Shown here: one piece after another, positions 12,501 to 23,478 of the stretch | Layout: every line of letters starts with the position of its first letter | How positions within the stretch are numbered: the first letter of the stretch is position 1 | Program-made: the position numbers and the translations under genes | The notes under the pieces: model-generated | Told to the model about the DNA's origin: nothing | The model's database searches: none | The model's input: the letters and a program-made list of their open reading frames with translations, nothing else | Source: Amylostereum areolatum | Taxonomy: Eukaryota > Basidiomycota > Agaricomycetes > Russulales > Stereaceae | DNA length: 64,000 bases | Direction: 5' to 3' | Assembly (NCBI GenBank): GCA_012932865.1 | Contig: SAXG01000003.1 | Span: 1 to 64,000, forward strand

Positions 12501-13664
12501 GACGACGGCCTGATCGAAGCACGCCTCGCACGTCTCGACCTCTTCGAAATCGTCGCTCGTCCACCACGCAGACAGACGTGTGCGGAAGAATTTCAGGAAG
12601 GCCGCGGCGTAGGCCACCCCCTTCGCGCGAATCATGGTGCGCACGCGCGGGAGGAGCGCGATCATTTCCTTAACGTCGACAAGGAGGTCGTTGAGAATGC
12701 CCTGGATCTGGAAAGAGACGCTCCAGTCGAGGCTCGCGAGCCAGGTCTCGAGTTCCCCGCGTGCAAAAGGGGAGAAGAGGTTACGGCGGACGATGTAGCA
12801 CTCGGCCCTGGACATGTGATGCATCTCGGCGACCTTGCCCAAACGTCGGAAACGGTTCAAAGCAGCCTCTGAGGGGAGGACGAGCCGCATCGCGCGGGAA
12901 GTGTACGGCGCCAGAGGCTCGTGGTCGGCGAAAGGCAGCCAGGAGAGCCGCTTCCGGGGGCCGGGGGCGACGCTTTCTATCTCGAAGCTGGGCGGGGTGT
13001 TGAGGGAGAAAAACACGGCGGGTTCGTGTTCGAGGTATATGTGCGCCGTGAGCAGGTCTATGTGCGCGAACCGGACAGCGATGGCGATGATGTCGTCCTC
13101 GCCCGGGCGGTGTATGCGCACGCGGAGCTCCCTGGCTTCGTCGTTGAACGAGACGTGAGCGAGGCGGTGGACGTTGTGCTCCCATTCGATCGAGAAGGCT
13201 TGGTCGCGGCATTCCCAGCCGAATTGAATAGACTCGACGGGGACGGAGGTCGCAGAGAGCTCCTGTGCCCGTCGCTCCTTGTCCTCGATTGCCTGGGGGT
13301 CCATGTACGGCAACCGCTTGATCGTCTCGACGACGTCCTGACGCGCGCTCTTGTTGCTGAGGGTGAACTTGATGACGCGGCCAGAGACCACGCAGGGGTG
13401 CATGGAAGAACCGTGTCTGAATCCGGGCGTGCGCTCGCCATAATATTGCAAGAAGAGGTCGCCGATCTGAACGGTGGGGAGCGTGAGCGCGCCCTTGCCG
13501 CTGTGGCCGCGATTTCCACGTCTGTCCTTGAAGAGATAGATGTGGAAGTTTATTGGAAGGGTGGAGAGGGGAGAGAAGGGCGGTTTGTGCAAGATGTCGG
13601 AAATGGCGCGGGTGAGGTCGTGGTGTGTGCAAGAGAAGCTGATATCCCGCATGAACAGTTCCAT
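9590..13664 (-). CDS. RNA-dependent RNA polymerase of the RNA-silencing pathway (QDE-1/RdRP family)
   Basis: Cellular RdRP that turns aberrant single-stranded RNA into dsRNA for Dicer in quelling and small-RNA pathways. Exons on the minus strand: 13664-12185, 12132-12096, 12036-10982, 10919-10836, 10758-10637, 10579-10460, 10407-10354 and 10300-9590. They total 3663 nt (1220 aa) and the frame closes exactly. The N-terminus (MRDISFSCTHHDLTRAI) resembles an RRM-like fold. Family blocks in order: VTPTSIFFEGPFPEQSNRVI, HDSFLRVSFVDEGRVQYRF, spliced SALKEHAVWFVKPFNHIEA, DGVGTLSPDLAREI, QVRFMGSKGMLSVDP, and the catalytic loop GGGDLDGDLYN. Its three aspartates are at 10882-10884, 10876-10878 and 10870-10872, all present. 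LHSDAVDYPKSG and RPDWNAPE follow. The tiny second exon (37 nt) is supported because it restores the YSQSALKEHAVWF block. The mobile elements in this window are the kind of target such a pathway restrains. Confidence 0.93.
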
Positions 13665-14246
13665 AGCAAAGTGATGTCTTCAAGTTCCAATTAAAGTTCT
13701 TGAGGACGTCGATGGGTCGCGATCCCGCGACGGTGGACAGGTCGTGGACGGAGACAAGTCGCTATCGGTCCTCTGATTCCTAGGACACCTTATTCAATTA
13801 AGTGCGCCGTGAACGGCCGGCGCAATGGACCGGATGCTGCCATACATGGATGGGCGTATAGTTGTTCTAAGTTTCTGTTTGGGTTCCAGCGACTTCAAGG
13901 TGGAGAATATTAGAGATTTACCCGGTGAAGAAAGGCTGCAGGCTTGCACCTTGCACTTTGCACGAATTGACAGTTGGACGAAACCGGCATCCGCAGAAAA
14001 AAATCGCCGTAGATCACGTGATTTAAATAATATTTTGCATCCGCGCTGACGTCAGAGCATTCTCCTATCTTTTCCCGGTCATCTCGGTTTTCACGCCTCC
14101 TCCTGTCTCTCAGTCTCCACAGCTCGAAAAAGAAATGCGTATAAATATCGTCCAAAGTCTGAGGAGGAAAGATACACACACGACCCTTCACCCCCTCACC
14201 CTCAGCGCATCCAACCCAACCACCCTTGTCTCCGATAGACCTCATA
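13665..14246. other. Divergent promoter between RdRP and a small conserved gene
   Basis: A 582-bp spacer with start codons facing outward on both sides. It holds a TATA-like box at 14140-14147 for the rightward gene. No open frame of note. Confidence 0.5.
14140..14147 (+). promoter_or_regulatory. TATA box upstream of the 14247 gene
   Basis: TATAAATA sits 100 bp before the ATG at 14247, a normal distance for a fungal TATA promoter with a short 5' leader. Confidence 0.5.
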
Positions 14247-14705
14247 ATGTCTCCCTCTACTCTCACCGACGCCGTACAGTCCACGTACCGCAAATTCAAG
14301 CTTTCCACCCACCGCAAGCCTCGATGCGTACGTTCCATTCCAATCCGACTCCTAATTCTTTCGTGCTCACCGCGATCGACAGTTCTTCGCCCCGGACCCC
14401 CACCCGAACACAGCCGCAGTCGCCATGGCCCGCGAAGAGGCATTCATGCGTACATGTGCGGAGCCGGACGAGCGCACCGTGGTGGACGAGCTCGTGGAGG
14501 AAGACGACGAGAAAAACGGTGTACTCCTACGTCGTACGTGCTTTCCTTCATCCTCCGTCCTTCCCAGCACTGATCGGCGATTTTCATACCGTTATAGGAG
14601 ATAGTCTCGTTCAACAACGGCCTTCCTCCTCTCCGCGTTGCCCACCGCCGCATCGAGTACCACCAATCCGAGGAAGACACCATCGCCGACTCTGACGATG
14701 AGTGA
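14247..14705 (+). CDS. Small conserved basidiomycete protein, function unknown
   Basis: Three-exon gene for a protein of about 110 aa. Exon 1, 14247-14327, encodes MSPSTLTDAVQSTYRKFKLS and ends phase 0 at a GTACGT donor. Exon 2 starts at 14383 (FFAPDPHPNTAAVAMAREEA) and ends near 14520-14533; exon 3 starts near 14598 and ends with HQSEEDTIADSDDE before the TGA at 14703-14705. The donor of intron 2 is uncertain (14521 or 14534). The protein has no signal peptide or membrane segment and a very acidic C-terminus. I do not recognise a domain. It is divergent from the RdRP gene, so the two may share a promoter; any functional link is speculation. Confidence 0.65.
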
Positions 14706-15225
14706 GGCTGCCGTCGCACGTCATGGCCGTGCGTCTTGTGTTATTTTATTTGTATCTTATTCGTTTTCGTACATACGGAGTCGTCGGACAATGGACCGTA
14801 TCTTCATCCCATTTGTACCATATACCATATAGAACATAGACCTCGCATCGCACTGTCCCATCCAATTGTTTAAATAAATCCCTCGCGCTGCTTGCCACCC
14901 CCGATTTGCAGTCACCATAACTTATGTTGTTCATACTGGTTGATCGACAAGAATGCGTTCAACACGATGATCACATGTATAGGGGACACGACCTTGACAA
15001 GAACCTGAACGCCAATAGAAGGGGACGAGGACGACTCCCTCGGAGTCCAACCACAGCACCGCCAAGGGTCCGCTCTGGTCAGCCAGCCACCTTGAAGAGG
15101 GCGCGCAAGTGCACTCTACAGGCTCCCTCTCTAGTTACTTTCTACATGCACGCACACAGGAAAATGTCTGGTATGTAACGCTTTGGATAGAACGCACGGC
15201 GTACGGAAGACAGGCCAGAAGTGAA
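14706..15225. other. Convergent intergenic spacer
   Basis: Holds the 3' ends of the small gene and of the uL23m gene. No gene seen. Confidence 0.5.
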
Positions 15226-16131
15226 TTACGCAACCTGAAGCTCTCTGCGCCTCGCACCTTGGATCTGCTCCTTCGTCGTTTGCACAAACTCCTCCCTCAA
15301 TGCCTTCTGCTCCGCGATCCGCTTCAATATCTTCCCCCGCTGCAACGTCCCCGGCCCCCGCCATTGCCACGACTTGGAGTTCTTCTTCGTCGACCGCAGC
15401 AAAAACTCCTTGATCATCTCCTTCGTGCGGCTGACCATGTACGTCTCCTCCAAGAACTTCTGGCGCTCTGTGCGCTCGGCCGCGCTCATATCCTCCACCG
15501 CGTCGGGGTAGTAGAACGGCTCGACGAGGCCGACGACGGCCCGCTTGTACGTCCTGTGCGAGGGCCCGCTCGTGTACGACGCGTCGAACTTGCGGCCTAT
15601 GGGGGCGATGTAGTTGTCGGTACGAATGTACGTCGTCTGGACGCCGTACACGGCCGCGAGGTACGCGCGCACGTCCGTCTTGGTCACCGACTGGGGGATG
15701 CGGAACGTCGCCTCGTAGGGGTTGTACGGCTTTCCAGCCGGGGTGTGGTTCCGCACGAGGCGGAAGAGGATGTTGGGCAGGTACACCTTTTGGCCGACCA
15801 CCTGCGTTTCCTTCGTGCCGTCCGTGGCGGTGACCCGCCGCGTCCCGCGCAGACGCGTGCGTCGGGCGTTGAGCTTGTCGAGCCATTCGGCCTCGGTGGG
15901 TTCGCGCCCGCCTGCGCCGAGGAGTTCGCCCTTGGCGAGCGCGCGTTGATAGCGGGCGAATTCGGTGGGGGTAAGGCCGGAGGGGAGGGCGTCGGATTCG
16001 GGGGGAGGACCAGCAGAGGCGGGACGGCGTCGGAGACGGCGGAGACGGACGGCGCGGGGAGTCGACGCGGTACGGGCGGCGGCCGCTGCGTCGGGAAGCG
16101 TCGCGTAGGCGCGACGGAAGATGGACTGCAT
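15226..16131 (-). CDS. Mitochondrial large-subunit ribosomal protein uL23m
   Basis: Component of the mitochondrial 54S subunit; uL23 sits at the polypeptide exit tunnel and is the counterpart of yeast Mrp20. It is a single exon of 301 codons starting MQSIFRRAYATLPDAAAAAR, an Arg/Ala-rich, acid-poor N-terminus typical of a matrix-targeting presequence. The uL23 core spans about residues 115-190: VYLPNILFRLVRNHTPAGKP, then ATFRIPQSVTKTDVRAYLAA and VYGVQTTYIRTDNYIAP. The C-terminal extension is rich in basic and Gln/Glu residues, as in fungal mitochondrial homologues. It is divergent from the methyltransferase gene at 16505, with 373 bp between the starts. Confidence 0.92.
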   Translation of the reverse strand: MQSIFRRAYATLPDAAAAARTASTPRAVRLRRLRRRPASAGPPPESDALPSGLTPTEFARYQRALAKGELLGAGGREPTEAEWLDKLNARRTRLRGTRRVTATDGTKETQVVGQKVYLPNILFRLVRNHTPAGKPYNPYEATFRIPQSVTKTDVRAYLAAVYGVQTTYIRTDNYIAPIGRKFDASYTSGPSHRTYKRAVVGLVEPFYYPDAVEDMSAAERTERQKFLEETYMVSRTKEMIKEFLLRSTKKNSKSWQWRGPGTLQRGKILKRIAEQKALREEFVQTTKEQIQGARRRELQVA

Positions 16132-16504
16132 GGCGGGAGGGTGAGCGCGGGTGTCTCGTCACTGTCGAGGACAGAGACGAGCAAATCCGGGACTTTGCGT
16201 CTGTTTGGTTAGAAGCACGTGATGTGAAATTTCGACGTGGGCGGGATTTCGTAGTATAACGTAATAACGTCCCTACGACGAGTCTTGCGTCAAGGTCAGC
16301 CACGGAGACCAGTGCTATCTTCCTGGTCTATATGGTAGCGGGACAGCTCTTTCTTATGATAAATATATGTGCGAGAGCATGGGTAAGTATGTAACCTATG
16401 TAACTATGCACCAGCTTCTAACAAATGTACAGTGGGCTATGATTCTATATTACTGCGCGCGAAGGTCTCACGCGTCTTGAGCTTGCTCTCTTAGTACCAC
16501 TATC
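16132..16504. other. Short divergent promoter region
   Basis: A 373-bp spacer between the uL23m and methyltransferase starts; presumably drives both genes. No distinct motif identified. Confidence 0.5.
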
Positions 16505-17615
16505 ATGAATGCCCCGTACACGCACATCATCCCCCTTCCACCACACGCTGTTGCCATATCCGACGCCGATGAAGAGGTATTTTTGCTATATACTCGACTC
16601 GCCGCCCTCAAGTCCGAAGACAACGAAGACAACTCCCACTTCCGCGGCCTTGGCTTCCTCGACGCTCAGCAAGACACGATCCAAGTCCACGTCGATCTCA
16701 CACCCCCAACCACGATCTCTCCAACGATACCCAAAGCACGCCACGGCAGAAGTGCGCCAAGGAAGGCTGGCGGGAAGGGGAAGGGGCGGCAGGACGAGGC
16801 GATCTCGCTTGAGTTTGAGCTGTTCCAGGACAAGACAGCGCTGAGGAGCAGGTCGGGGGACACGGGCAGCGTCTTGTGGAGGGCGAGGTAGGCGCTTTTT
16901 TTTCCCGGTGCGTCGGGTTCTACGCCCACTTGTTCGAGCTCTGATGGTCATCGCGTACCATCTACAGCATCGACGTCGCGCACCTTGTACTCCAGCAAAC
17001 GCGCTTCCCGACGCCCGACGCCCTCTTCGACTCTCACGAGCTGTCTACTGCACACTGCATCGAGTTAGGGTCAGCTGCTTTCGCACGTCGCTCTTTGCTA
17101 TTTGACCTGAGTCTCCCTTCTTCGCCGTCCACAGCGCTGGCACGGGCCTTCTCGCCGTAGCGCTTGGACCCCTCTTTCGTCGGTACACTGCGACAGACGT
17201 GCCGGTCCTCGTCCCGCTTCTGCGCAAAAACATATCGCACACACAGCGCTCTCGATCGTCCATATCCGCTGCAGCTCTCGACTGGATGCTCCCAGCCCAC
17301 CGGCAACTCCCGGACGACCTCCTTGCCGACCCTGTCGATCTCATCCTGGCCGTCGACTGCCTCTATCATCCGTCCCTTATCCCGCCTCTCCTCTCAACGC
17401 TCTCAACGCTCTGCATTCCTGGCCGAACGACCGTCCTCGTCGTGTCGGAGCTCCGTGCCGAAGACGTCGTGCGGGAGTTCTTGGAAGGGTGGCTGAGCCG
17501 ACCCCGGGAGGAAGGATGGAGAATCTGGAACGTGAACGGAGAGGGGGGAAAGAGCTTGATGGGGGAACGATACGCTGTGTGGATGGCGTGGCGGGCGGTT
17601 GAGCCCGAAGGCTAG
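16505..17615 (+). CDS. METTL21/EFM-type protein-lysine N-methyltransferase
   Basis: S-adenosylmethionine-dependent class I methyltransferase of the lysine methyltransferase-16 group, whose fungal members modify translation elongation factors and chaperones. Exons 16505-16887, 16968-17069 and 17135-17615 total 966 nt (321 aa) with the frame preserved. The AdoMet motif I is formed across intron 2: CIELG joined to AGTGLLAVALG. An acidic-loop motif (YTATDVPVLVPLLRKNI) and the post-II motif VDLILAVDCLYHPSLIPPLL follow in the expected order. The N-terminal 130 residues carry a basic Gly/Lys/Arg segment (about 80-98) and ISLEFELFQDKTALRSRSGD, the substrate-side region typical of the group. The exact family member (EFM6-like or another) cannot be fixed without an alignment. 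Confidence 0.82.
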
Positions 17616-18044
17616 CAGGCAAACTGTATGTAAGGTCTAATTCACCCTCGAGTGATCGTCGTGAATGGACTTCTTTGGCAGACTTTGTGGATATAAACCA
17701 CGGGTGTACACACGCTCCACGAGAGCAGGCTGACAACTTCCTTCATTGGTCCGCATTGCCCATGTACACCATTTTCTACCCGATCGGTCATCATATAACC
17801 AAGGCGAAACCGGCCCCCCATGCTCTCGCAGCCACGAGCGTCTCCCGTTTCTTCCGAGGTGAACTCCTTGCGTCTTGGCCTGCGTTTACAGTTACTTACC
17901 ATTCACCGGCAAACGTGAAACAAGTCTCACGAACTTGACTTCTGGTCGTCATAGAGCCTTCCAAGTGTCAACACGGGTGTTTATAAGCCACGGCGAGGAT
18001 CAATGCCATCTCAGGTTCCCCAGATCTCCGACTCCATCCAACAC
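17616..18044. other. Intergenic spacer upstream of the GH16 gene
   Basis: No gene seen. A GTTTATAAG sequence near 17979-17987, about 60 bp before the GH16 ATG, could be its TATA element. Confidence 0.4.
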
Positions 18045-19053
18045 ATGAAGTCCGTCAGCCTTTTCGCTCTTCTGCTCGCCCTCTTCGTCCATTGCGCCTG
18101 GGGCGGGTCGTACACGCTCAGCGATAACTTCCAGGGCACGGCATTCTACGACAACTTTGACTTCAAGACCTTCGACGACCCGACCCAGGGATACGTGTGC
18201 GTTCTCCTCAGGCTCAGGCTCAGACTCGCGCTCTCCTACGTCGTCATACTCGTACTCACGCGGCGACGGTAGGAACTACGTCGACCAGACGACAGCGCAG
18301 AACGGAGGATGAGTGTCCTCCCCGCGGTGCCTATGAAACTTATACAGTACTGCGCCGTGCGCTCCAGCGTGCACCATGCCGGCCACCCGCCAAATGACCG
18401 GGTTCGTCAACAACAACGTCTGCGACCACACCGACGCCGCCGACTCGGGCTGCTCCGTCAGGCTCGCTCAGGGCGGGCTCAGCTACGGCCCGCAGTTCAA
18501 CGCGAACGGGGGCGGGTTCTACGCCATGGAGCAGACGAACGAGTTCATCAAGGTGTGGTTCTGGGCGCGGGGAAGCAGGGCGACGCCCGCCGAGGTGTTG
18601 AGCGGGAGCGGGAGCATCAATACTGACAACTGGGTGAGCTTCTTCTTATCAAGATCCTCGGGAAGAGTTGGCTGAGATGGCTGGTTGCAAGGGCACTCCT
18701 TCGGCGTATTTTCCAAACACGGACTGCGACATCGCGACGCACTTCAACGAGCGCAACATCGTGATCAACCTTACCTTCTGTGCGTTTTTTCTTGTCTCGA
18801 TGTTCCACGTACTTCGACTGACGAAGTTTGTACCTGCATATCTGCGACCAGGCGGAGGTTACGCCGGTGGGGAGTTTAATCAAGATGGATGCCCAGGCGA
18901 ATGCAACGGTGCGTGCGGCTCTCGTTAACCCCCACTCTCATCTTGGTCGGCTGTGTTTATACACAGTTTTTCTTAGATTATGTCCGGAACAACCCTGAGG
19001 CATTCGTGAACGCGTATTTCGAGCTATTGTGGGTTAAGGTGTACGAACCTTGA
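18045..19053 (+). pseudogene. GH16 endo-beta-1,3(4)-glucanase gene lacking the catalytic core
   Basis: Secreted beta-glucanase of glycoside hydrolase family 16 by its ends. Exon 1 (18045-18196) encodes a signal peptide (MKSVSLFALLLALFVHCAWG) then YTLSDNFQGTAFYDNFDF and FDDPTQGY. The next exon, from 18273, gives VNYVDQTTAQN and runs into a stop at 18308-18310. From about 18375 the C-terminal half resumes: RQMTGFVNNNVCDHTD, SGCSVRLAQGGLSYGPQFNA, FIKVWFWARGS, PSAYFPNTDCDIATHFNERN, GGGYAGGEFNQDGCPGECN, and the end FVNAYFELLWVKVYEP at 19051. Between these halves only about 70 bp remain, where the family normally has about 100-130 residues including the ExDxxE catalytic motif. No such motif exists in any frame here. 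An internal deletion is the simplest reading; an assembly collapse is the alternative. Confidence 0.8.
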
Positions 19054-20456
19054 ACCTCGAACCTTGAGTCAAGCTTGCAGTGGTAGTATGTAGTCTGATT
19101 CTGCCCGTAATAATTTCTCGTGGACAAGTTGCAGTCGAGATCGATGTCGATTCCCATTTGCATCCAGACATCCACCACCCTCTTCTGCTTAGTGTAAAAG
19201 TGAAAGGCGAATATGTACAGTGGTCAGACGAAAACATGGGTCGGTGCTATCGTCCGCTTCTAAGAATACCCTCCGAGTCGTAAGCTCCAGACCCATCCAC
19301 CGACGAAAGGCCTTTAGCCCCTTCATGTAACAGTGCCCTTCACGACGCGTAGCATAGTGGAAGGAAGTAGGAAGGCTTTGCGGACGGCGTCCGTTAAGAC
19401 GGTGTTCCCAACTCCCTGACCGCGAACGGATCCATACCGCCCCAACGGCCTGTTGGATATGCTGTCAAAAGGGAGCGGCCTGCTGGTGTTTGTGGCCGTC
19501 GTTCACCCGGTCAAGGTGGTGCATCGCTAAGAATGATGTTAGTCGAAAAAGAAAGGATAGATACTGCATAGATGACTGACAGGTACGAGTAGTGTTTTCG
19601 TAATTCATCCAAGGGGGAGCAAAGAAGAGGCTGAGTGGATTGAAACTTGAAAAAAAACACGCGTGGGCGTACTTTCCCGCTGGGGAACTGAACGGTTTTA
19701 TCTAGGAGCCAGTGCGCATTGAATCGTGAAATGGACCCATAAGATACATCGCTCAGCATCGATGCAAAGGTTGGGTATTGCTGGGTTGGGTATTGCTGGA
19801 GGAATCGACGTTGATACAAAAGGGGACAGCCAGAAGAAACAATCTGGCGCTTGATCAACCCGATACACAGTCAAGGCGGAGCTCTGCAGGAGCACACCGT
19901 TAGTCGAGACCCAAGCCTGCGAAGACAGGTTAAACGCGCCTATAGCTTCGTACTAAGCGAACGCGGAACACGAATCTAGCCTGGCCATCCGCGAGGGAAA
20001 AGAAGTCGGTATGCTAGACCGGAGTTCACGCTTCGTATGCCAAGGAAAACAGTGTGCGGGAGCAAGACTTTGCTCTTGATTTGACACGACGGGGGACGAC
20101 TAGACGGGCAGCAGGGCCACCATCTATGCGCACATGAGCCCTGCAGGAGTTTCTCAATAAAAAAGACGTACAAACTGTCATTATTCGAACATCGTGCGCG
20201 CCTCTTCCGTAGCCTCGAGCTATGTTTGAGGAGACGAGGAGCGCTACGTCGAGATATCAAAGTCAGTCGAAAGAGCCTCCTGCCGTGGATAAGAGCTGAC
20301 CCTTTGTGAATTGGCGGTTGGCGAGAGGGCGTGCGCTGGCTTGTTTGAGGTTGAAGGAGGGTGGTAACAGGTGTTGGTCGAAAGTCTAGAACGGGTCAGC
20401 ATATAGTAACCACTTGTGAGGAAAGACAATACGGACTCGTGAGGCTTCACAAGAGT
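19054..20456. other. Intergenic region, no gene recognised
   Basis: No open frame with protein-like composition on either strand. It contains a short direct tandem repeat at about 19770-19799 (two copies of TTGGGTATTGCTGG). Confidence 0.45.
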
Positions 20457-20896
20457 CTACTCTTGCGGGAGCTGCCCCAGAATTGGCACCCAACCGTCCT
20501 GGTCCACGAGGCCCTGCAACCAATAAGCACGGAGCATCTCGAGATACACACCACGAGAAGCATACCTAAATGATCCATCCTGGCACGCTATCCCGCACGT
20601 TTTGCATCCCTCGCATCTATGCGCTGGCAGCACTCGTGAGTCAATCGCAAATCGTCGGTCGTTCGACAGCGTGATCTTGAACATGGTTTCGCGGTCAACA
20701 GCCTCCATGACGCCGATCTCGTACGCTTTCGAGCGTCGGAGAGCAATGGATAGCCATACGGGAAAGATTCCTTCGAGAAGTCTTGAAATAGCGTCGCTCC
20801 CGTGGGCCCAAGAACGTTGGGATGTGCCTATGTACGCATTGCATGGTGTATCTAGAGCTCTTCCATGTTCCAGGATATCCTCGGTGTGTACAGCAC
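20457..20896 (-). CDS. Possible exon of an unrecognised protein
   Basis: A minus-strand frame from an acceptor-like ATGCAG before 20896 to the stop at 20457 reads as ordinary protein for about 146 codons: EDILEHGRALDTPCNAYIG, SDAISRLLEGIFPVWLSIAL, KAYEIGVMEAVDRETMFKI, then a Cys-rich patch HRCEGCKTCGIACQDGS and GVYLEMLRAYWLQGLVDQDG. Composition and codon use look coding. I cannot find an upstream exon with a start codon; it may begin in 20900-21300. The arrangement loosely recalls the C-terminal part of basidiomycete BTB-type proteins, but this is only an impression. Confidence 0.4.
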
Positions 20897-21956
20897 CTGC
20901 ATTTCAGTACATCAGTGCAACTTCCAGGAGACCGGAAGAGAGATAAAACACACCCCGGAACCGCCACCTAGTCCTCCTCCGTCCATCCACGGCTATGACG
21001 CTCTCTCGATTTCTCCCGCGTTCAAATGCGGATTGACATTTGACCTGGGAAGACGCGTCGTTTTTTTCCATCAGGGCGTGGACGATGTTTTTTGTTCTTG
21101 GAGGTGTCCTTGGGCGTCACAGAGAGACAATATCACGAGCGTGGCAGGAGGAGAGTTTCAAGCGGTCGCGGGTATTCAATAGGGTGGCGGTGGTTGGTGC
21201 TGGCCCACTGCTGGGTGCTTTTTCGTCGACATTCCTCAGACCTGCCATGCTCGTGAGTCTCGTGATGGGGTCTGCATGATCCTTCCGCGCCAAATCAAGG
21301 AGGAAAAGAGGGGGAGAAATGGCGTGGGTAGAGTCCTGACGTCGCGTTGTGGTCGTGGTAGAAGCCAACGTCAAGAATTGTGGCTGTGTTCCTCTGTACG
21401 CAAGTTCGATGATTCAATATTCAAACTTATAATAGCATTCTGCTTGCGAACTTGACAGACGATGCAAATGTTGGAGCTGGAGCCTGGAACCAGTGAAGCG
21501 CACTGTGCTTGACTGGTATCAATAGTGCATAAAAGTAACCAAACCAGGTTTCGGTAGACTGAGTGGAGGGAACCGTGAACAGACATATCGGGGATTTTCT
21601 GCTCATACAGCGACAGAACAGAGAAGACAGATGAATTGAGAGCGGGGGTATAGAACACGAGCAAGGCTCGAAACTACAACGCAGACCAAGGAAAGCGCGG
21701 ACAGATCAACATGATAACAACAAAGCGACAAAGCAAACGACGGGTGTGAGCCTATAATACAACACATTGAAAGGTATATGGACCTGCGTTGGCAAACGCG
21801 GGAGTCGAACATAGCAATGGCATGATGGTTTGGTAGCAAAGGGCAAAGCAAGAAAACAATATTGACTGAGAGTTGGTGGGTTCCGGCGGGATCTGAATGA
21901 AACGCAGTGCGCATCAGCCTCGAGAGCCTCGCGCCGATTCGAGATAGAGACACGCA
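20897..21956. other. Intergenic region, possibly with an upstream exon of the 20457-20896 frame
   Basis: No convincing gene. Short frames on both strands lack family motifs. Confidence 0.4.
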
Positions 21957-23478
21957 CTATGACTTTTCGTCCGAGGGTCTCGCTGGTGCGGGTTGGTACA
22001 TCGGAACGCCCACACAGAACCTTTTCGGGTTGATACGCGCGGTGTAGATATACTCCTCGGGGTCGTTGGGGTCGAGGTTGCGGAAGGCGCGCTCGACAAG
22101 GTCCGAAGACCGGAGAGGGATTATGACCTCCTCCACAGTCGAGTCTTCGCCGGTCCCGACCCGCCGCCAGACGCGTGGATGCCTTGGGGGCCCTATGCCA
22201 TCGAAGCCGACGAAGAACTGCAGCGAAGGCTTCCCCCTCATCAACGCGGTGGCGTAACGCTCCATCTTGACCGTGGTCTGATCGTCGTCGTCCGAGCACA
22301 TGGAGTCGCCGGATTGCTCCTCCGACGACCAGCCGTCGTCCTCGTTCTCCCAAAGGCCCGAAGCAAGCGGTCCCCACACGAACAGCCGCAGGTTCGGAAA
22401 GTTGTCTATGAGGAGACGACGGATCTTCGCGTTGTCGCGTTTCGACTGCGCGCCGCGTCAGCCGTGCACAGAACATCACGAAAGGTTGCAGGACGTACAA
22501 AGTCTACGCAGTCGTAGAGTCCCAAGAGCGCGAGCTTGGGGCACTGGGCGGCGAAACCTTCCACAACTGCGGCCATGGAGAGGTATCCATCCCTGACGTA
22601 TCGCCGGGTGATAGCGAGGCTCGTCAATGTGTCTCCGACGATCCCAATCTCTGCAGCTTCGCCAAGTCGCTCCTCGAGGGTGCCCCAATCGTTCAGGTAG
22701 ACGTGTAAGAAGCGGAGAGGCGGCGGGACCACGAAGGCCTCCATGATGCCAGGGGCGGTGACGAGCATGTTGCACTTGCGCAGGACAGAGTAGGGAACGT
22801 CTTCAGGCTTTGGCGGCGGCTTCTCGCAGAGCGCGATCTCGAACTCGCGGATCTCCGGTTGGGTCAAGAGGAGCTCGACGGTCTCCTTATTCCAGCGGTT
22901 GAAGGCCATGAGGTGGTCCAGGTGGAACGGGCGGTTGGCGAACACCTTGGGGTTCTGGTCCTCGGCGATTCTGGGTATGGAGCCGTTGTCGGTGGGGTTC
23001 CAACGAACTCGGAGATTTTTGAGATTTGGGAGGGAGCAGAGAAGCGTGTCGAAGCGTTCGTAGTCCTCGGGAGTGGGGGCGTGGGGAAGGCGACGATAGA
23101 AGGTGAGCGACCGCACCATCTTGCCGAGGTCAGGGCGGGATATGATCGTGCAGGCGAACGCCATTAGACCGTTTTCTGGGATCATGACTTCGGCGTAGAT
23201 CACGCGTTCCGCTTCGATCCTCCATGCTCGGGAAGTGTAGAGGAGGAAACGGAGTGTGTACTGGTAGATATCAGGGTCTGTGTGAATTGCCTCGATGATG
23301 GGTCGGTAGAGTTCGACGGGCAAGCATGCGCGTCGGGGAGTGGTCAAGGGGGCCTATACAAAAGCAACCTCCGTTACTGCAACGTTACAGACGCTGGAAC
23401 GCCGTGACGTACCTCCCAGTCAGGATTGCGGTATTCCCTGATCGATCTGATGATGCTCTGCACCTCCTCCGGGTCCAT
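21957..23478 (-). CDS. F-box-like protein
   Basis: Predicted substrate adaptor of an SCF-type ubiquitin ligase, a class hugely expanded in Agaricomycetes. Exons 23478-23413, 23353-22499 and 22445-21957 give 1410 nt (469 aa) with all phases matching. Start MDPEEVQSIIRSIREYRN. The spliced exon 1/2 junction leads straight into the F-box-like helix LPVELYRPIIEAIHTDPDIY, followed by LLYTSRAWRIEAERVIYAEV. The middle is a degenerate leucine-rich region (MVRSLTFYRRLPHA, FDTLLCSLPNLKNLRVRW, LRFLHVYLNDWGTLEER, CPKLALLGLYDCVDF). The C-terminal exon has an acidic insert (SGDSMCSDDDDQT) and ends PAPARPSDEKS. The target is unknown. Confidence 0.72.

Noticed and set aside
10941..13694. Long plus-strand frames (396, 257, 204 codons) opposite the RdRP
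   Set aside because: Antisense shadows of the RdRP exons; no domain and no splice logic.
18240..18400. An extra intron rescuing the GH16 catalytic core
   Set aside because: Only about 180 bp are available and none of the three frames contains an ExDxxE-like motif.
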